Shown here piece after piece: positions 15,910-23,683 of a stretch of 34,788 nt of DNA. The translations under genes and the position numbers were made by a program. The stretch is from CBFGTJ01 sp965651815. Its GTDB lineage: Bacteria; Actinomycetota; Acidimicrobiia; Acidimicrobiales; Microtrichaceae. The DNA lies in the NCBI GenBank assembly GCA_965651815.1, contig CBFGTJ010000011.1, positions 1 to 34,788 on the forward strand, given 5' to 3'. Numbering within the stretch: position 1 is the stretch's first letter; each line of letters starts with the position of its first letter. The notes under the pieces are model-generated. The model had not been told where the DNA came from. It did not search any database and saw only the letters and a list, made by a program, of their open reading frames with translations.

Positions 15910-16644
15910 GTGACCCCCACCGACCGCCGAGCCCTCATCCCCCGGGCGGACGAACCGCTGCCGTCCGGGGCCGCGAAGACCAGGTCCGTGCAGGCGATGT
16001 TCGACGTCATCGCCCCGCGCTACGACCTGGTGAACCGGCTCATGACCTTCCGGATGGACGTCGGGTGGCGCCGCCGCGCGGTCGGCGCGCTCGGGTTGCC
16101 GCCGGGCTCCCGTGTGCTCGACCTCGCCTCGGGCACCGGCGACCTCGCCCGCGAGCTGCAGTCCCGCGGCATGCGGCCGGTGGGGGTCGACCTGAGCTTC
16201 GGCATGCTCGCCGCGGCGCCCCGCCCCTTCGACCGCGTGCAGGGCGACGGCACCCGGCTGCCGTTCCCGGACGCCGCCGTCGACGGGGTCACCTGCGGGT
16301 TCGCGCTGCGGAACTTCACCGACCTCGACGGCACCTTCTCGGAGCTCGCACGCGTGACGCGCCCCGGCGGCCGCATCGCCCTGCTGGAGGTGGCGGAGCC
16401 GCCGAACCCGCTGCTGCGGTTCGGTCACGGGATCTACTTCGGCCACGTGGTGCCGCGCCTGGGGGCGCTGCTGTCCGACGGCGACGCGTACCGGTACCTC
16501 CCTCGCTCGGTCGCCTACCTCCCCCCGGCCGAGGAGATGCTCGCGTCGCTGCGCGAGCGGGGGTTCACCCACGTCCGCAGGACGCTCCTGTCGGCGGGGA
16601 TCGCACAGCTCATCACCGCGACCCGCGGCGCGGACCGCCGGTGA
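15910..16644 (+). CDS. menG: Demethylmenaquinone methyltransferase
   Basis: SAM-dependent C-methylation of demethylmenaquinone, the last step of menaquinone synthesis. The 244-residue class I methyltransferase of the UbiE/MenG family has the signature VQAMFDVIAPRYDLVNRLMTF (about 27-47), SAM motif I LDLASGTGDLA (70-80), GVDLSFGML, and FALRNFTDLDGTF. The menaquinone rather than ubiquinone role follows from the surrounding men genes and from the absence of ubiquinone in actinobacteria. GTG start at 15910; the stop overlaps menF (GTGA). Confidence 0.95.
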   Translation: MTPTDRRALIPRADEPLPSGAAKTRSVQAMFDVIAPRYDLVNRLMTFRMDVGWRRRAVGALGLPPGSRVLDLASGTGDLARELQSRGMRPVGVDLSFGMLAAAPRPFDRVQGDGTRLPFPDAAVDGVTCGFALRNFTDLDGTFSELARVTRPGGRIALLEVAEPPNPLLRFGHGIYFGHVVPRLGALLSDGDAYRYLPRSVAYLPPAEEMLASLRERGFTHVRRTLLSAGIAQLITATRGADRR

Positions 16645-17855
16645 CACGTCCCGCCGCGGTCACCCGCGCCGCGGACCCCCACCACCCGATCCGGCCGACG
16701 GCCGCGTTCAGCTCGCCGCGCCGCACCCTCACCGGGAGCGGCGAGGCGCTCCGCATCGAGCTGCCGGCGCCGTGGACCGACCACGTGGAGCTGGTCGCCG
16801 AGGCGCTCGCCGGCTTCGAGGTCGACGACGAGGTCCGCGCGCCCGGGACCGGGCCGGTCGCGTTCGGCGCGCTCCCCTTCGACCGCGACGCGGGCGCGTC
16901 GCTCGTCGTCCCGGAGGTGGTGCACGGGGTCACCGCGGAGGGCGCCCGCTGGACCACGACCGTGCAGGGGACGGCCGACCGCCCGTGCGCGACCTCCCGG
17001 CACGACCGGGCCACGGAGCCGGACCACGCTCCGGTGGGCGAGGTCACGATCCGCTCGACCCGCAGCCCGGCGGACTGGTGCGCGGCGGTGCGGGCGGCGA
17101 CCGAGCGGATCGCGGCCGGGGGCCTCACCAAGGTGGTGCTCGCCCGCGAGCTCGAGCTGCACGCCGACCGGGACTTCGACCCCGTCGAGGTGCTGGAGCG
17201 CCTGGCCGAGCGCCACCCGACCGCCCTGAGGTTCCTCGTCGACGGGTTCGTCGGTGCCAGCCCCGAGCTGCTCGTGTCGCGGGTCGGCGAGGTGGTGAGG
17301 GCCCAGCCGATGGCCGGCACGGCGGCACGCACCGGTGAACCGGAGGCGGACCAGCGCCGCGCCGCCGAGCTGCTCGCCTCCGAGAAGAACCGGGTGGAGC
17401 ACCAGATCACCATCGACGTGGTGCACGACACGCTGCTGCCCTGGTGCTCGTACCTCGACGCCGAACCCGCCCCGACGGTCGTGCAGGCGGGTCCGGTGCA
17501 GCACCTGGCGACGCTGGTCGAGGGGCGCCTGTCGCGCCCGGCGCCGTCGGTGCTCGAGCTGGTCGCGGCGCTGCACCCGACGCCGGCGGTGGGCGGCTGG
17601 CCGAGGGATCCCGCGATCGAGCTGATCGGCGAGCTGGAGGGTGCGGACCGCGGCCGCTACGCGGGTCCGGTCGGGTGGGTCGACGCGGAGGGCAACGGCG
17701 CCTGGGCGGTCGGCATCCGCTCCGTGCAGCTCGACGGCCCCGTCGCCCGCCTGTTCGCCGGCGTGGGCGTCGTCGCGGACTCGGACCCCGCGGCCGAGCT
17801 CGCGGAGACCCGGGCGAAGGCGCGGACGCTGCTCGAGGTCCTCGTCCAGCTCTGA
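16641..17855 (+). CDS. menF: Isochorismate synthase
   Basis: Converts chorismate to isochorismate, the entry to the menaquinone pathway. The 404-residue protein has the chorismate-binding C-terminal domain: GGLTKVVLARELEL, FVGASPELLVSR, AQPMAGTAARTG, SEKNRVEHQITID, HPTPAVGGWP and AGPVGWVDAEGNG. The N-terminal about 130 residues are weakly conserved, as usual in this family. Salicylate synthase or an EntC-type role is possible in principle, but coupling to menG (GTGA overlap) and menD nearby point to menaquinone. It faces the alpha/beta hydrolase convergently with 42 nt between. Confidence 0.93.
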   Translation: MTRPAAVTRAADPHHPIRPTAAFSSPRRTLTGSGEALRIELPAPWTDHVELVAEALAGFEVDDEVRAPGTGPVAFGALPFDRDAGASLVVPEVVHGVTAEGARWTTTVQGTADRPCATSRHDRATEPDHAPVGEVTIRSTRSPADWCAAVRAATERIAAGGLTKVVLARELELHADRDFDPVEVLERLAERHPTALRFLVDGFVGASPELLVSRVGEVVRAQPMAGTAARTGEPEADQRRAAELLASEKNRVEHQITIDVVHDTLLPWCSYLDAEPAPTVVQAGPVQHLATLVEGRLSRPAPSVLELVAALHPTPAVGGWPRDPAIELIGELEGADRGRYAGPVGWVDAEGNGAWAVGIRSVQLDGPVARLFAGVGVVADSDPAAELAETRAKARTLLEVLVQL

Positions 17856-17897
17856 GCGCTGCGCCTCCGCGCCGCGGCGCCAGGCCGCCCCGAAGGG

Positions 17898-18959
17898 TCA
17901 GTCGGAGGGCTTCGGGCGGTTGCGCCGGCGGGTCGGGCCCGTCGAGGGCGTGGCCACCGGCTCGTCGGTCCGGTCGGCCCACACCTCACGCACCCGGTCG
18001 AGCACGTCCGCCACGGCGGAGAACCCGGCGAAGTGCCCCTCCCCCGGCCGGATGCGCAGCTCGCCCCGCGGCAGGCGCGCCGCCTGGTGGTGGCCGTGGC
18101 TGGGAGGGACGATCACGTCCGCCAGGCCGGTCCACACGATCACCGGCGTGTCCACCTCGTCGAGGTGGAAGCCCCAGTGGCGGGCGAACAGCGCCAGGTC
18201 GTGGGCCGTCGCCCGGAGGTCCTCGGCGGTGAGCAGGTCGTGGAGGAACATCGCCTTGAACTGGGGGTTGCGCAGCACCGGGCTGTCCGCGAACCCGAGG
18301 ATGCGCGCGTACGCCTCGAAGATCGGGTCGGCGAAGGGCTCCGCCACCCGCACCAGGGCACGCAGCGCGGTGCCCGCCGGGGTGCGCAGCACCTCGAGCG
18401 GCGGGGCGAGGAACCGCAGCGCCCGCGTGTAGGAGAACACCGCGTCGGCGCCACGCACGGGACCGATGCCGCCCAGCAGCGAGGCGACCACCACCCGGTC
18501 GGGCAGGTGGCGCGCGACCGCCAGCGTGTAGGGGCCGCCACCGGAGAGCCCGGTGACCGCGAACCGGTCGCCGCCCAGGTGGTCGACCAGCTGCTCGATG
18601 CCGGGCGCCACCACCGCGATGCGGGAGTAGCGGTGGTTCGTGGAGCGGCCGGTGCCGGGCCGCTCCACCGCGATCACCCGGAACCCGCGCTGCAGCGCCG
18701 CGTCGTGCACGGACGGGGGCACCTGGAAGCAGGCGCCCGGCGTGCCGTGGAACCACAGCATGACGTCCCCGTCGGGGTGCCCGAACTCCGCCCAGCCGAG
18801 CACGCGATCCTCTCCGACCGGCGCGGTGCCGACCGCCCGCGCCGGCGGGGGTCCTGGCCGGTCCAGCTGCTCACCCACCTGTGCCCGCTGCTCCTTCCTG
18901 GAGGGTCCCGACTCCGCGGACGGTCGCGACACGCCCGCGACGGTGCCCCATGGTGTCAC
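17898..18959 (-). CDS. Alpha/beta hydrolase coupled to menD
   Basis: A 353-residue alpha/beta hydrolase with a polar N-terminal extension of about 50 residues. Motifs are the oxyanion region WFHGTPGA (about 69-76), ERPGTGRS, nucleophile S139 in GLSGGGPY, acid in TGLADVIVP, and histidine in GEGHFAGF; the C-terminus is a basic tail. The GTG start at 18959 overlaps the menD stop (GTGA); a later in-frame GTG at 18932 is possible. Coupling to menD might suggest a MenH role, but the divergent hydrolase at 20709 fits MenH better, so the substrate here is unknown. Epoxide-hydrolase-like or esterase activity are alternatives. Confidence 0.82.
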   Translation of the reverse strand: MTPWGTVAGVSRPSAESGPSRKEQRAQVGEQLDRPGPPPARAVGTAPVGEDRVLGWAEFGHPDGDVMLWFHGTPGACFQVPPSVHDAALQRGFRVIAVERPGTGRSTNHRYSRIAVVAPGIEQLVDHLGGDRFAVTGLSGGGPYTLAVARHLPDRVVVASLLGGIGPVRGADAVFSYTRALRFLAPPLEVLRTPAGTALRALVRVAEPFADPIFEAYARILGFADSPVLRNPQFKAMFLHDLLTAEDLRATAHDLALFARHWGFHLDEVDTPVIVWTGLADVIVPPSHGHHQAARLPRGELRIRPGEGHFAGFSAVADVLDRVREVWADRTDEPVATPSTGPTRRRNRPKPSD

Positions 18960-20680
18960 CCACTCGCGGACAGCGCCCGGACCACGCCGTCCGCGATCTC
19001 GGCGTGGAGCGCGACGTTCGCCTCGCGGTCCGTCTCCACCACCACGACCCGGGGCCCGCCGCGGGTGAGCGCGCCGGCGACGGCGGCGCGCATGCCCGCC
19101 CTCGACGACACCCGCTCCGCGGGCACCCCGTGCGCCTCGGAGAGCCGGACGAGGTCCACCCCGTGGGGGGTCCCGAACAGCTGCTCGAACCGGTCGCGGG
19201 CGACGAGCCCGTGCTGCGGGAGGAACGAGAAGATCCCGCCGCCGTCGTTGTCGATGACCACCACGACGAGGTTGACCCCGCGGCCGGCGAGGCCGAGGAG
19301 GCCGTTGGTGTCGTGCAGGAACGCCACGTCGCCGATGAGCAGCGCCGTGGGTGCGCCGGTGAGCGCCGCCCCCACCGCGGTCGAGGTCACCCCGTCGATG
19401 CCGTTGGCGCCACGGTTCGCGAGGACCCGCAACCCGGGGCGCGGCGCGGCGAAGGCCTCGAGGTCGCGCACCGGCATCGAGGAGGAGACCACGAGGATCC
19501 CGTCGTCGCTGAGGAGGCCCATCAGGTCGATCGCGGCGGCCGGCTCGGTGGCCTCCGGGTGCCGGGCCAGCACCCTGGCGATCGCATCGGCCGCGACCCG
19601 GTCCGCGTCGAGCCAGCTGCGCAGCCACGCGTCGCCCCGTGCGGGCGGGGTCGCGCCGCGCAGCTGGTCGCAGACCGTGGCGACGTCGCCGGGCACCGTC
19701 ACGGCGATCACCCGGTCCGGGTCGGGCACCACCCCGTAGCGGTCGAGCCCCACCTGGAACGCGCCGCTGGTCGCGAGCCACCGGTTGAGGGCCTTGGAGG
19801 TGAGCAGTCCCCCGATGCGCAACGCGGCCCGGGGACGGTGCTCGGCCGCGAACCCGGGGTCGCGCAGCAGGGCGTCCGCGTGCAGCACGTCGCCCGGCAC
19901 GCCGAGGCGGCAGCCCGAGGGGGCATCCGCCACGACCGGCCAACCCAGGTGGGCGGCGAGGCGGTGCACGGCGACGGCGTCCACCGGGTCGAGCGCGGTC
20001 CGGACGCCGGCCACCACGACCCCCCGCTCCTGCGCGAGGTCCGCGGCGATGCGGTCGAGCTCGTCCTCCGCGAGGCCCCGCCGCACCTCGGGCTCCTCGT
20101 CGAGGGGCCGCGCGGGGGGCAGGTCACCCGGGGTGCCGACGAGCGGCTCCCGGAACGCGAGGTTGAGGTGCACGGGTCCGGGCCGCTCCCCCGTGGCCCG
20201 CCGCCAGGCGTCCGCGGCGAGGCCACGCCAATGGGGCGCCCCGCTCGCGACCGGGGGACCCAGGTCGCACGACCAGCGCACCGCGGTCCCGTAGAGGCCC
20301 CGCTGGTCGATGGTCTGGGGTGCGCCGACGCCGCGCAGCTCCGGCGGGCGGTCCGCGGTCAGCACGAGCAGCGGCACGCAGGCGTGGTGGGCCTCGACGA
20401 CCGCAGCGTGGAGCTGGACCGCAGCGGTGCCGCTCGTGCACAGCACCGCGGCGGGGCGCCCGGTCGCCGCGGCGAGGCCGAGCGCCATGAACGAGGCGCT
20501 GCGCTCGTCGTGGTGCACGTGGACGCGCACCCGGTCGTCCTCGGCGAACGCGAGGGCCATCGGCGTCGACCGGGCTCCCGGGCTGACCGCCAGGTCGGTC
20601 AGGCCGAGCGCGACCCACTCGTCGACCAGGGTCGCCGCGTACGTCGCGGCCACGTCGGGTGGCGAGGGCTCGGTGTCCAT
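18956..20680 (-). CDS. menD: SEPHCHC synthase
   Basis: Thiamine-diphosphate enzyme joining 2-oxoglutarate-derived succinic semialdehyde to isochorismate. The 574-residue protein has SPGARSTPMAL (33-43), the ThDP-activating glutamate E59 in HHDERSASF, LCTSGTAAVQLHAAVVEA, TADRPPELRGVGAPQTIDQ, and the ThDP/Mg-binding segment from GDVAFLHDTNGLL to NDGGGIFSFLPQ. Length is typical for MenD. ATG at 20680 is supported by TAGGCT 10 nt upstream. It is divergent from menH with only 28 nt between the start codons, and followed by the coupled hydrolase. Confidence 0.96.
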   Translation of the reverse strand: MDTEPSPPDVAATYAATLVDEWVALGLTDLAVSPGARSTPMALAFAEDDRVRVHVHHDERSASFMALGLAAATGRPAAVLCTSGTAAVQLHAAVVEAHHACVPLLVLTADRPPELRGVGAPQTIDQRGLYGTAVRWSCDLGPPVASGAPHWRGLAADAWRRATGERPGPVHLNLAFREPLVGTPGDLPPARPLDEEPEVRRGLAEDELDRIAADLAQERGVVVAGVRTALDPVDAVAVHRLAAHLGWPVVADAPSGCRLGVPGDVLHADALLRDPGFAAEHRPRAALRIGGLLTSKALNRWLATSGAFQVGLDRYGVVPDPDRVIAVTVPGDVATVCDQLRGATPPARGDAWLRSWLDADRVAADAIARVLARHPEATEPAAAIDLMGLLSDDGILVVSSSMPVRDLEAFAAPRPGLRVLANRGANGIDGVTSTAVGAALTGAPTALLIGDVAFLHDTNGLLGLAGRGVNLVVVVIDNDGGGIFSFLPQHGLVARDRFEQLFGTPHGVDLVRLSEAHGVPAERVSSRAGMRAAVAGALTRGGPRVVVVETDREANVALHAEIADGVVRALSASG

Positions 20681-20690
20681 GGGCGCTCGA

Positions 20691-20700
20691 AGCCTACGGT
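20691..20700. promoter_or_regulatory. Overlapping divergent -10 boxes of menD and menH
   Basis: AGCCTACGGT on the plus strand contains TACGGT (20695-20700), 8 nt before the menH ATG. Its complement gives TAGGCT (20696-20691), 10 nt before the menD ATG. The two boxes share the TA at 20695-20696. Confidence 0.5.
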
Positions 20701-20708
20701 GTCCGCGG

Positions 20709-21560
20709 ATGCCGTCCGACCGGAACCCCCCAGGAGCACCGGCCACGCCCTCGACGCTCGCCCACCGCGTCGCCGGCGACCCCGCGGCGCCCACCGTGGC
20801 GCTCGTGCACGGGTTCGCGCAGACCGGCGAGTGCTTCGGCCCGTTCGGCGAGGCCCTCGAGGCGACCCACCGGGTGGTGCGGGTCGACCAGCCGGGCCAC
20901 GGGGGCTCGCTCCGCCACCGCGAGGCGGGCGTCGAGCGGGCGGCGGACCTCCTGGTCGCCACCGTCGGCACCGCCGCGTACGTGGGGTACTCGATGGGGG
21001 CACGGGTGTGCCTGCACGCGGCGCTGTCCCACCCCGACGAGGTGCGTGCGCTGGTGCTGATCGGCGGCACCGCCGGCATCGACGACGCGGCCGACCGGGC
21101 CACGCGCCGCCGACAGGACGAGGAGCGGGCCGCCCGGCTCGAGGCGGTCGGGGTGGACGCGTTCCTGCGGGAGTGGCTGGCGATGGACATGTTCGCCGGG
21201 CTCCCCGACTGGGCCCGATTCGACGCGGAGCGCCGGCGGAACACCGTCGAGGGGCTCGCGGCGAGCCTCCGCCACGCCGGCACCGGGTCGATGGCCCCGC
21301 TGTGGGACCGCCTCGGTGAACTGCGCTGCCCGGTGCTCTGCCTCACCGGTGAGCGCGACCCTCGCTACGGCGAGCTCGCCGAGCGCCTGGTCGGCACGGT
21401 CGGCGGACCGGCGTGGCACGTGGTGGTGCCCGGCGCCGGCCACGCCGCCCACCTCGAGCACCCCTCGTTCTGTTCGGCGTCCGTCAAGGAGTTCCTTGAC
21501 GGACGCCGAACGGAACGGGGTGGGGCCGGCCGGGGAGGTGGAGGGCCGGTCAGGGGTTGA
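20709..21560 (+). CDS. menH: SHCHC synthase (MenH-type alpha/beta hydrolase)
   Basis: Eliminates pyruvate from SEPHCHC to give SHCHC. The 283-residue alpha/beta hydrolase has VHGFAQTGECF (oxyanion region, about 33-43), DQPGHGGS, nucleophile S95 in GYSMGAR, D217 in GERDPRY, and H245 in PGAGHAAHLEHP. The GYSMGxR context and the position beside menD, menA and menE favour MenH. The natural end of the fold is near residue 263 (VKEFLD). The last about 20 residues (GRRTERGG and a glycine-rich tail) are encoded by the right arm of a long hairpin and read through into the menA 3' end, overlapping it by 11 nt. Confidence 0.87.
   Translation: MPSDRNPPGAPATPSTLAHRVAGDPAAPTVALVHGFAQTGECFGPFGEALEATHRVVRVDQPGHGGSLRHREAGVERAADLLVATVGTAAYVGYSMGARVCLHAALSHPDEVRALVLIGGTAGIDDAADRATRRRQDEERAARLEAVGVDAFLREWLAMDMFAGLPDWARFDAERRRNTVEGLAASLRHAGTGSMAPLWDRLGELRCPVLCLTGERDPRYGELAERLVGTVGGPAWHVVVPGAGHAAHLEHPSFCSASVKEFLDGRRTERGGAGRGGGGPVRG
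21463..21520. repeat. 28-bp inverted repeat between convergent menH and menA
   Basis: Arms 21463-21490 and 21493-21520 pair along their whole length apart from two G-T wobbles (21471/21512 and 21465/21518). The inner 19 bp, GTTCGGCGTCCGTCAAGGA, are perfect, with only GT between the arms. The left arm is inside menH. There is no U tract on either side. Because both strands give the same fold, it could act as a bidirectional terminator. Confidence 0.9.
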
Positions 21561-22467
21561 GGAACAGGCCGACGGTGAGCAGGACCGCGTAGAGCGCCTG
21601 CACCTGGCCCGTCCACGCCAGCACCGGCACCAGTCCCGCACCGCTCGCCCCGCCGAGCACCGCGGTCACGGGCCGCCGGGCCGGCACCACCGAGAGCAGT
21701 GCCAGGGCGGCCAGGGGGCGCCCGCCGAGCCCGCCGAGCACCGGCACGAGCAGCATCGGCAGCACGACGAGCACGACGTAGAGGACCCTGGTGCGGCGGT
21801 CACCGAGCCGTACCGCGAGGGTCCGCTTCCCCGCGACGGTGTCGCCCGGGATGTCGCGCAGGTTGTTGACGACCAGCAGCGCGGTCGCGAGGAACCCCAT
21901 CGCGACGCCGCCCACGACCGGCTCCCACGTGAGCCGCTCGAGCTGCACCCACGCGGAGCCGGCGGTGGCGACGAGCCCGAAGAACACGAACACGAACACC
22001 TCGCCGAACCCCGCGTAGCCGTAGGGGCGGGGGCCTCCCGTGTAGAACCACCCGGCGGCGATCGCCGCCACCCCGACCAGCACGAGCCGGGGGTCGACCC
22101 ACAACACGAGCGGCAGGCCGCACAGCGCCGTCAGCGCGAACGCGACGATCGTGGCCCGCTTGACCTCCGCCGGCGTCGCCAGCCCGTTGCCGACGAGCCG
22201 TGGCGGCCCCACGCGGGCACCGGGCTCGTCGACGCCCCGCTTGCCGTCCGAGTAGTCGTTCGCGTAGTTGGTGCCGACCTGCACGAACAGCGCGACGCCG
22301 AGCGCGCAGAGGAAGCGCCACAGGGACAGCTCGGAGGGGGCCCGCAGGGTCGCGGCGGTGCCCACCAGCACCGGCGCCACCGCGGCCGGCAGCGTCCGGG
22401 GGCGTGCGCCGAGCACCCAGCGGCGCCAGTCGGTCGGAAGCTCCGGGGTCGGGGGGCGAGCAGCCAT
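21550..22467 (-). CDS. menA: 1,4-dihydroxy-2-naphthoate polyprenyltransferase
   Basis: Membrane prenyltransferase that attaches the isoprenoid tail to DHNA. The 305-residue UbiA-superfamily protein has the first Asp-rich motif NDYSDGKRGVD (70-80) and a second, NNLRDIPGDTVAGKRTL (about 197-213). There are about eight hydrophobic membrane helices, including around 55-68, 107-126, 128-145, 155-170, 185-197 and several after 225. ATG at 22467 has TAGCAT 9 nt upstream. The stop overlaps the menH stop region (21550-21560). Divergent from menE with 49 nt between. Confidence 0.95.
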   Translation of the reverse strand: MAARPPTPELPTDWRRWVLGARPRTLPAAVAPVLVGTAATLRAPSELSLWRFLCALGVALFVQVGTNYANDYSDGKRGVDEPGARVGPPRLVGNGLATPAEVKRATIVAFALTALCGLPLVLWVDPRLVLVGVAAIAAGWFYTGGPRPYGYAGFGEVFVFVFFGLVATAGSAWVQLERLTWEPVVGGVAMGFLATALLVVNNLRDIPGDTVAGKRTLAVRLGDRRTRVLYVVLVVLPMLLVPVLGGLGGRPLAALALLSVVPARRPVTAVLGGASGAGLVPVLAWTGQVQALYAVLLTVGLFLNP

Positions 22468-22476
22468 CGGGCGGCG

Positions 22477-22482
22477 ATGCTA
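22477..22482 (-). promoter_or_regulatory. -10 box for menA (leaderless)
   Basis: TAGCAT on the minus strand, 9 nt before the ATG at 22467. Confidence 0.4.
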
Positions 22483-22504
22483 CGGGCTGGGCCTGCGTCG
22501 GTGG

Positions 22505-22510
22505 CACGCT
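22505..22510 (+). promoter_or_regulatory. Possible -10 box for menE
   Basis: CACGCT, 6 nt before the GTG at 22517. It fits NANNNT only. The nearby GGAGG is too close to the GTG to act as a normal Shine-Dalgarno. Confidence 0.3.
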
Positions 22511-22516
22511 GGAGGC

Positions 22517-23683
22517 GTGCGGGAGCTCATCGCCCTCCTCCTGCCGGGTGGACCGGCGTTCCTCGAGGCGCTCCAGCGCGCCTGGGACGCCGGCGACGCG
22601 GTGCTCCCGCTCGACCCCTCGGCGCCGCGGGCGCACCTGGCGACCCTGGTGGGGTCGCTGCAGCCGACCAAGGTCGTCGAGGCCGACGGCGAGGTGCGGT
22701 CCCTCGAGGGACGGCCGGTGGAGGAGGGCGACGCGGTCGTCGTCGCGTCCTCCGGCACCACCGGCGACCCGAAGGGCGCGGTGCACACCCACGACGGCAT
22801 CCGCCACGCCGCGTTCGCGACCTCGTTGGGGGCGCGGGTCGAGCCCGGGAGCAGGTGGCTCGCCTGCCTGCCGCTGTCGCACGTCGGCGGGCTGTCGGTG
22901 GTGACCCGGGCGCTGCTCACGGGCACCGACCTGGAGGTCCACCCCGGGTTCGTGCCGGAGGAGGTCGAGGACGCCCGCCGGCGGGGCGCCACCCACGTGT
23001 CCCTGGTCCCCACCGCCCTCGGGCGGATCGACCCGTCGGGGTGGACCACGATCCTCCTCGGCGGCTCGGCGATCCCCGCCCGCCGACCCCCGAACACGAT
23101 CGCGACGTACGGGATGACCGAGACGTTCGGCGGGGTGGTCTACGACGGGCTCCCCCTCGGCGGTGCCGAGGTGCGCATCACCGACGACGACGGCGTCGAG
23201 GTGCCGCACGGGACGACCGGCACGGTCGAGCTCCGCTCCCCCTCGCTGCTGCGCGCCTACCGGGACGGCAACGACCCCGTCACCCCCGACGGCTGGTACC
23301 GCACGGGCGACCTGGGGCGCCGAGACCCGGAGACCAGCCGGCTGGAGGTGCTGGGCCGGGCCGACGACCTCATCGTGACCGGAGGGGTGAACGTGTGGCC
23401 CGCGCCGGTCGAGGCGGTGCTGGCCACGCACCCGTCCGTGCGGGAGGTCGCCGTGGTCGGCGAGCCGGACCCCGAGTGGGGGCAGCGGGTGGTCGCCGTC
23501 GTCGTGCCCGGGGAGCGGCCCCCGTCGCTCGAGGAGCTGCGCGAGCTCGTACGGGACCGGCTCCCGGTCGCCGCGGCCCCGAAGGCGCTCCGGCTGGTCG
23601 ATTCGCTCCCGCGCACTGGACTGGGCAAGATCCGGCGTTCGAGACTCGCGCTCGAGATGTCACAGGAGCGGGGCGATGGTTGA
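22517..23683 (+). CDS. menE: o-Succinylbenzoate-CoA ligase
   Basis: ATP-dependent activation of o-succinylbenzoate to OSB-CoA. The 388-residue ANL enzyme is short, as actinobacterial MenE proteins usually are. It has the P-loop ASSGTTGDPKGAVHTH (77-92), CLPLSHVGGLSVV, ATYGMTETFGG, YRTGDLG, the hinge LGRADDLIVTGGVNVWP, and the catalytic lysine K371 in TGLGKIRRS. GTG start at 22517. Its 3' end overlaps the following VOC gene by 8 nt. menC and menB, which act before and after it, are not in the window. Confidence 0.93.
   Translation: MRELIALLLPGGPAFLEALQRAWDAGDAVLPLDPSAPRAHLATLVGSLQPTKVVEADGEVRSLEGRPVEEGDAVVVASSGTTGDPKGAVHTHDGIRHAAFATSLGARVEPGSRWLACLPLSHVGGLSVVTRALLTGTDLEVHPGFVPEEVEDARRRGATHVSLVPTALGRIDPSGWTTILLGGSAIPARRPPNTIATYGMTETFGGVVYDGLPLGGAEVRITDDDGVEVPHGTTGTVELRSPSLLRAYRDGNDPVTPDGWYRTGDLGRRDPETSRLEVLGRADDLIVTGGVNVWPAPVEAVLATHPSVREVAVVGEPDPEWGQRVVAVVVPGERPPSLEELRELVRDRLPVAAAPKALRLVDSLPRTGLGKIRRSRLALEMSQERGDG

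Noticed and set aside
17869..17880. Terminator between menF and the convergent hydrolase (GCGCCGCGGCGC).
   Set aside because: It is a loopless palindrome in very G+C-rich sequence with no U tract; chance is a sufficient explanation.
17898..18959. Calling the menD-coupled alpha/beta hydrolase MenH.
   Set aside because: The divergent hydrolase at 20709 has the better MenH-type GYSMGAR elbow and size; this one has a long N-terminal extension and a GLSGGG elbow.
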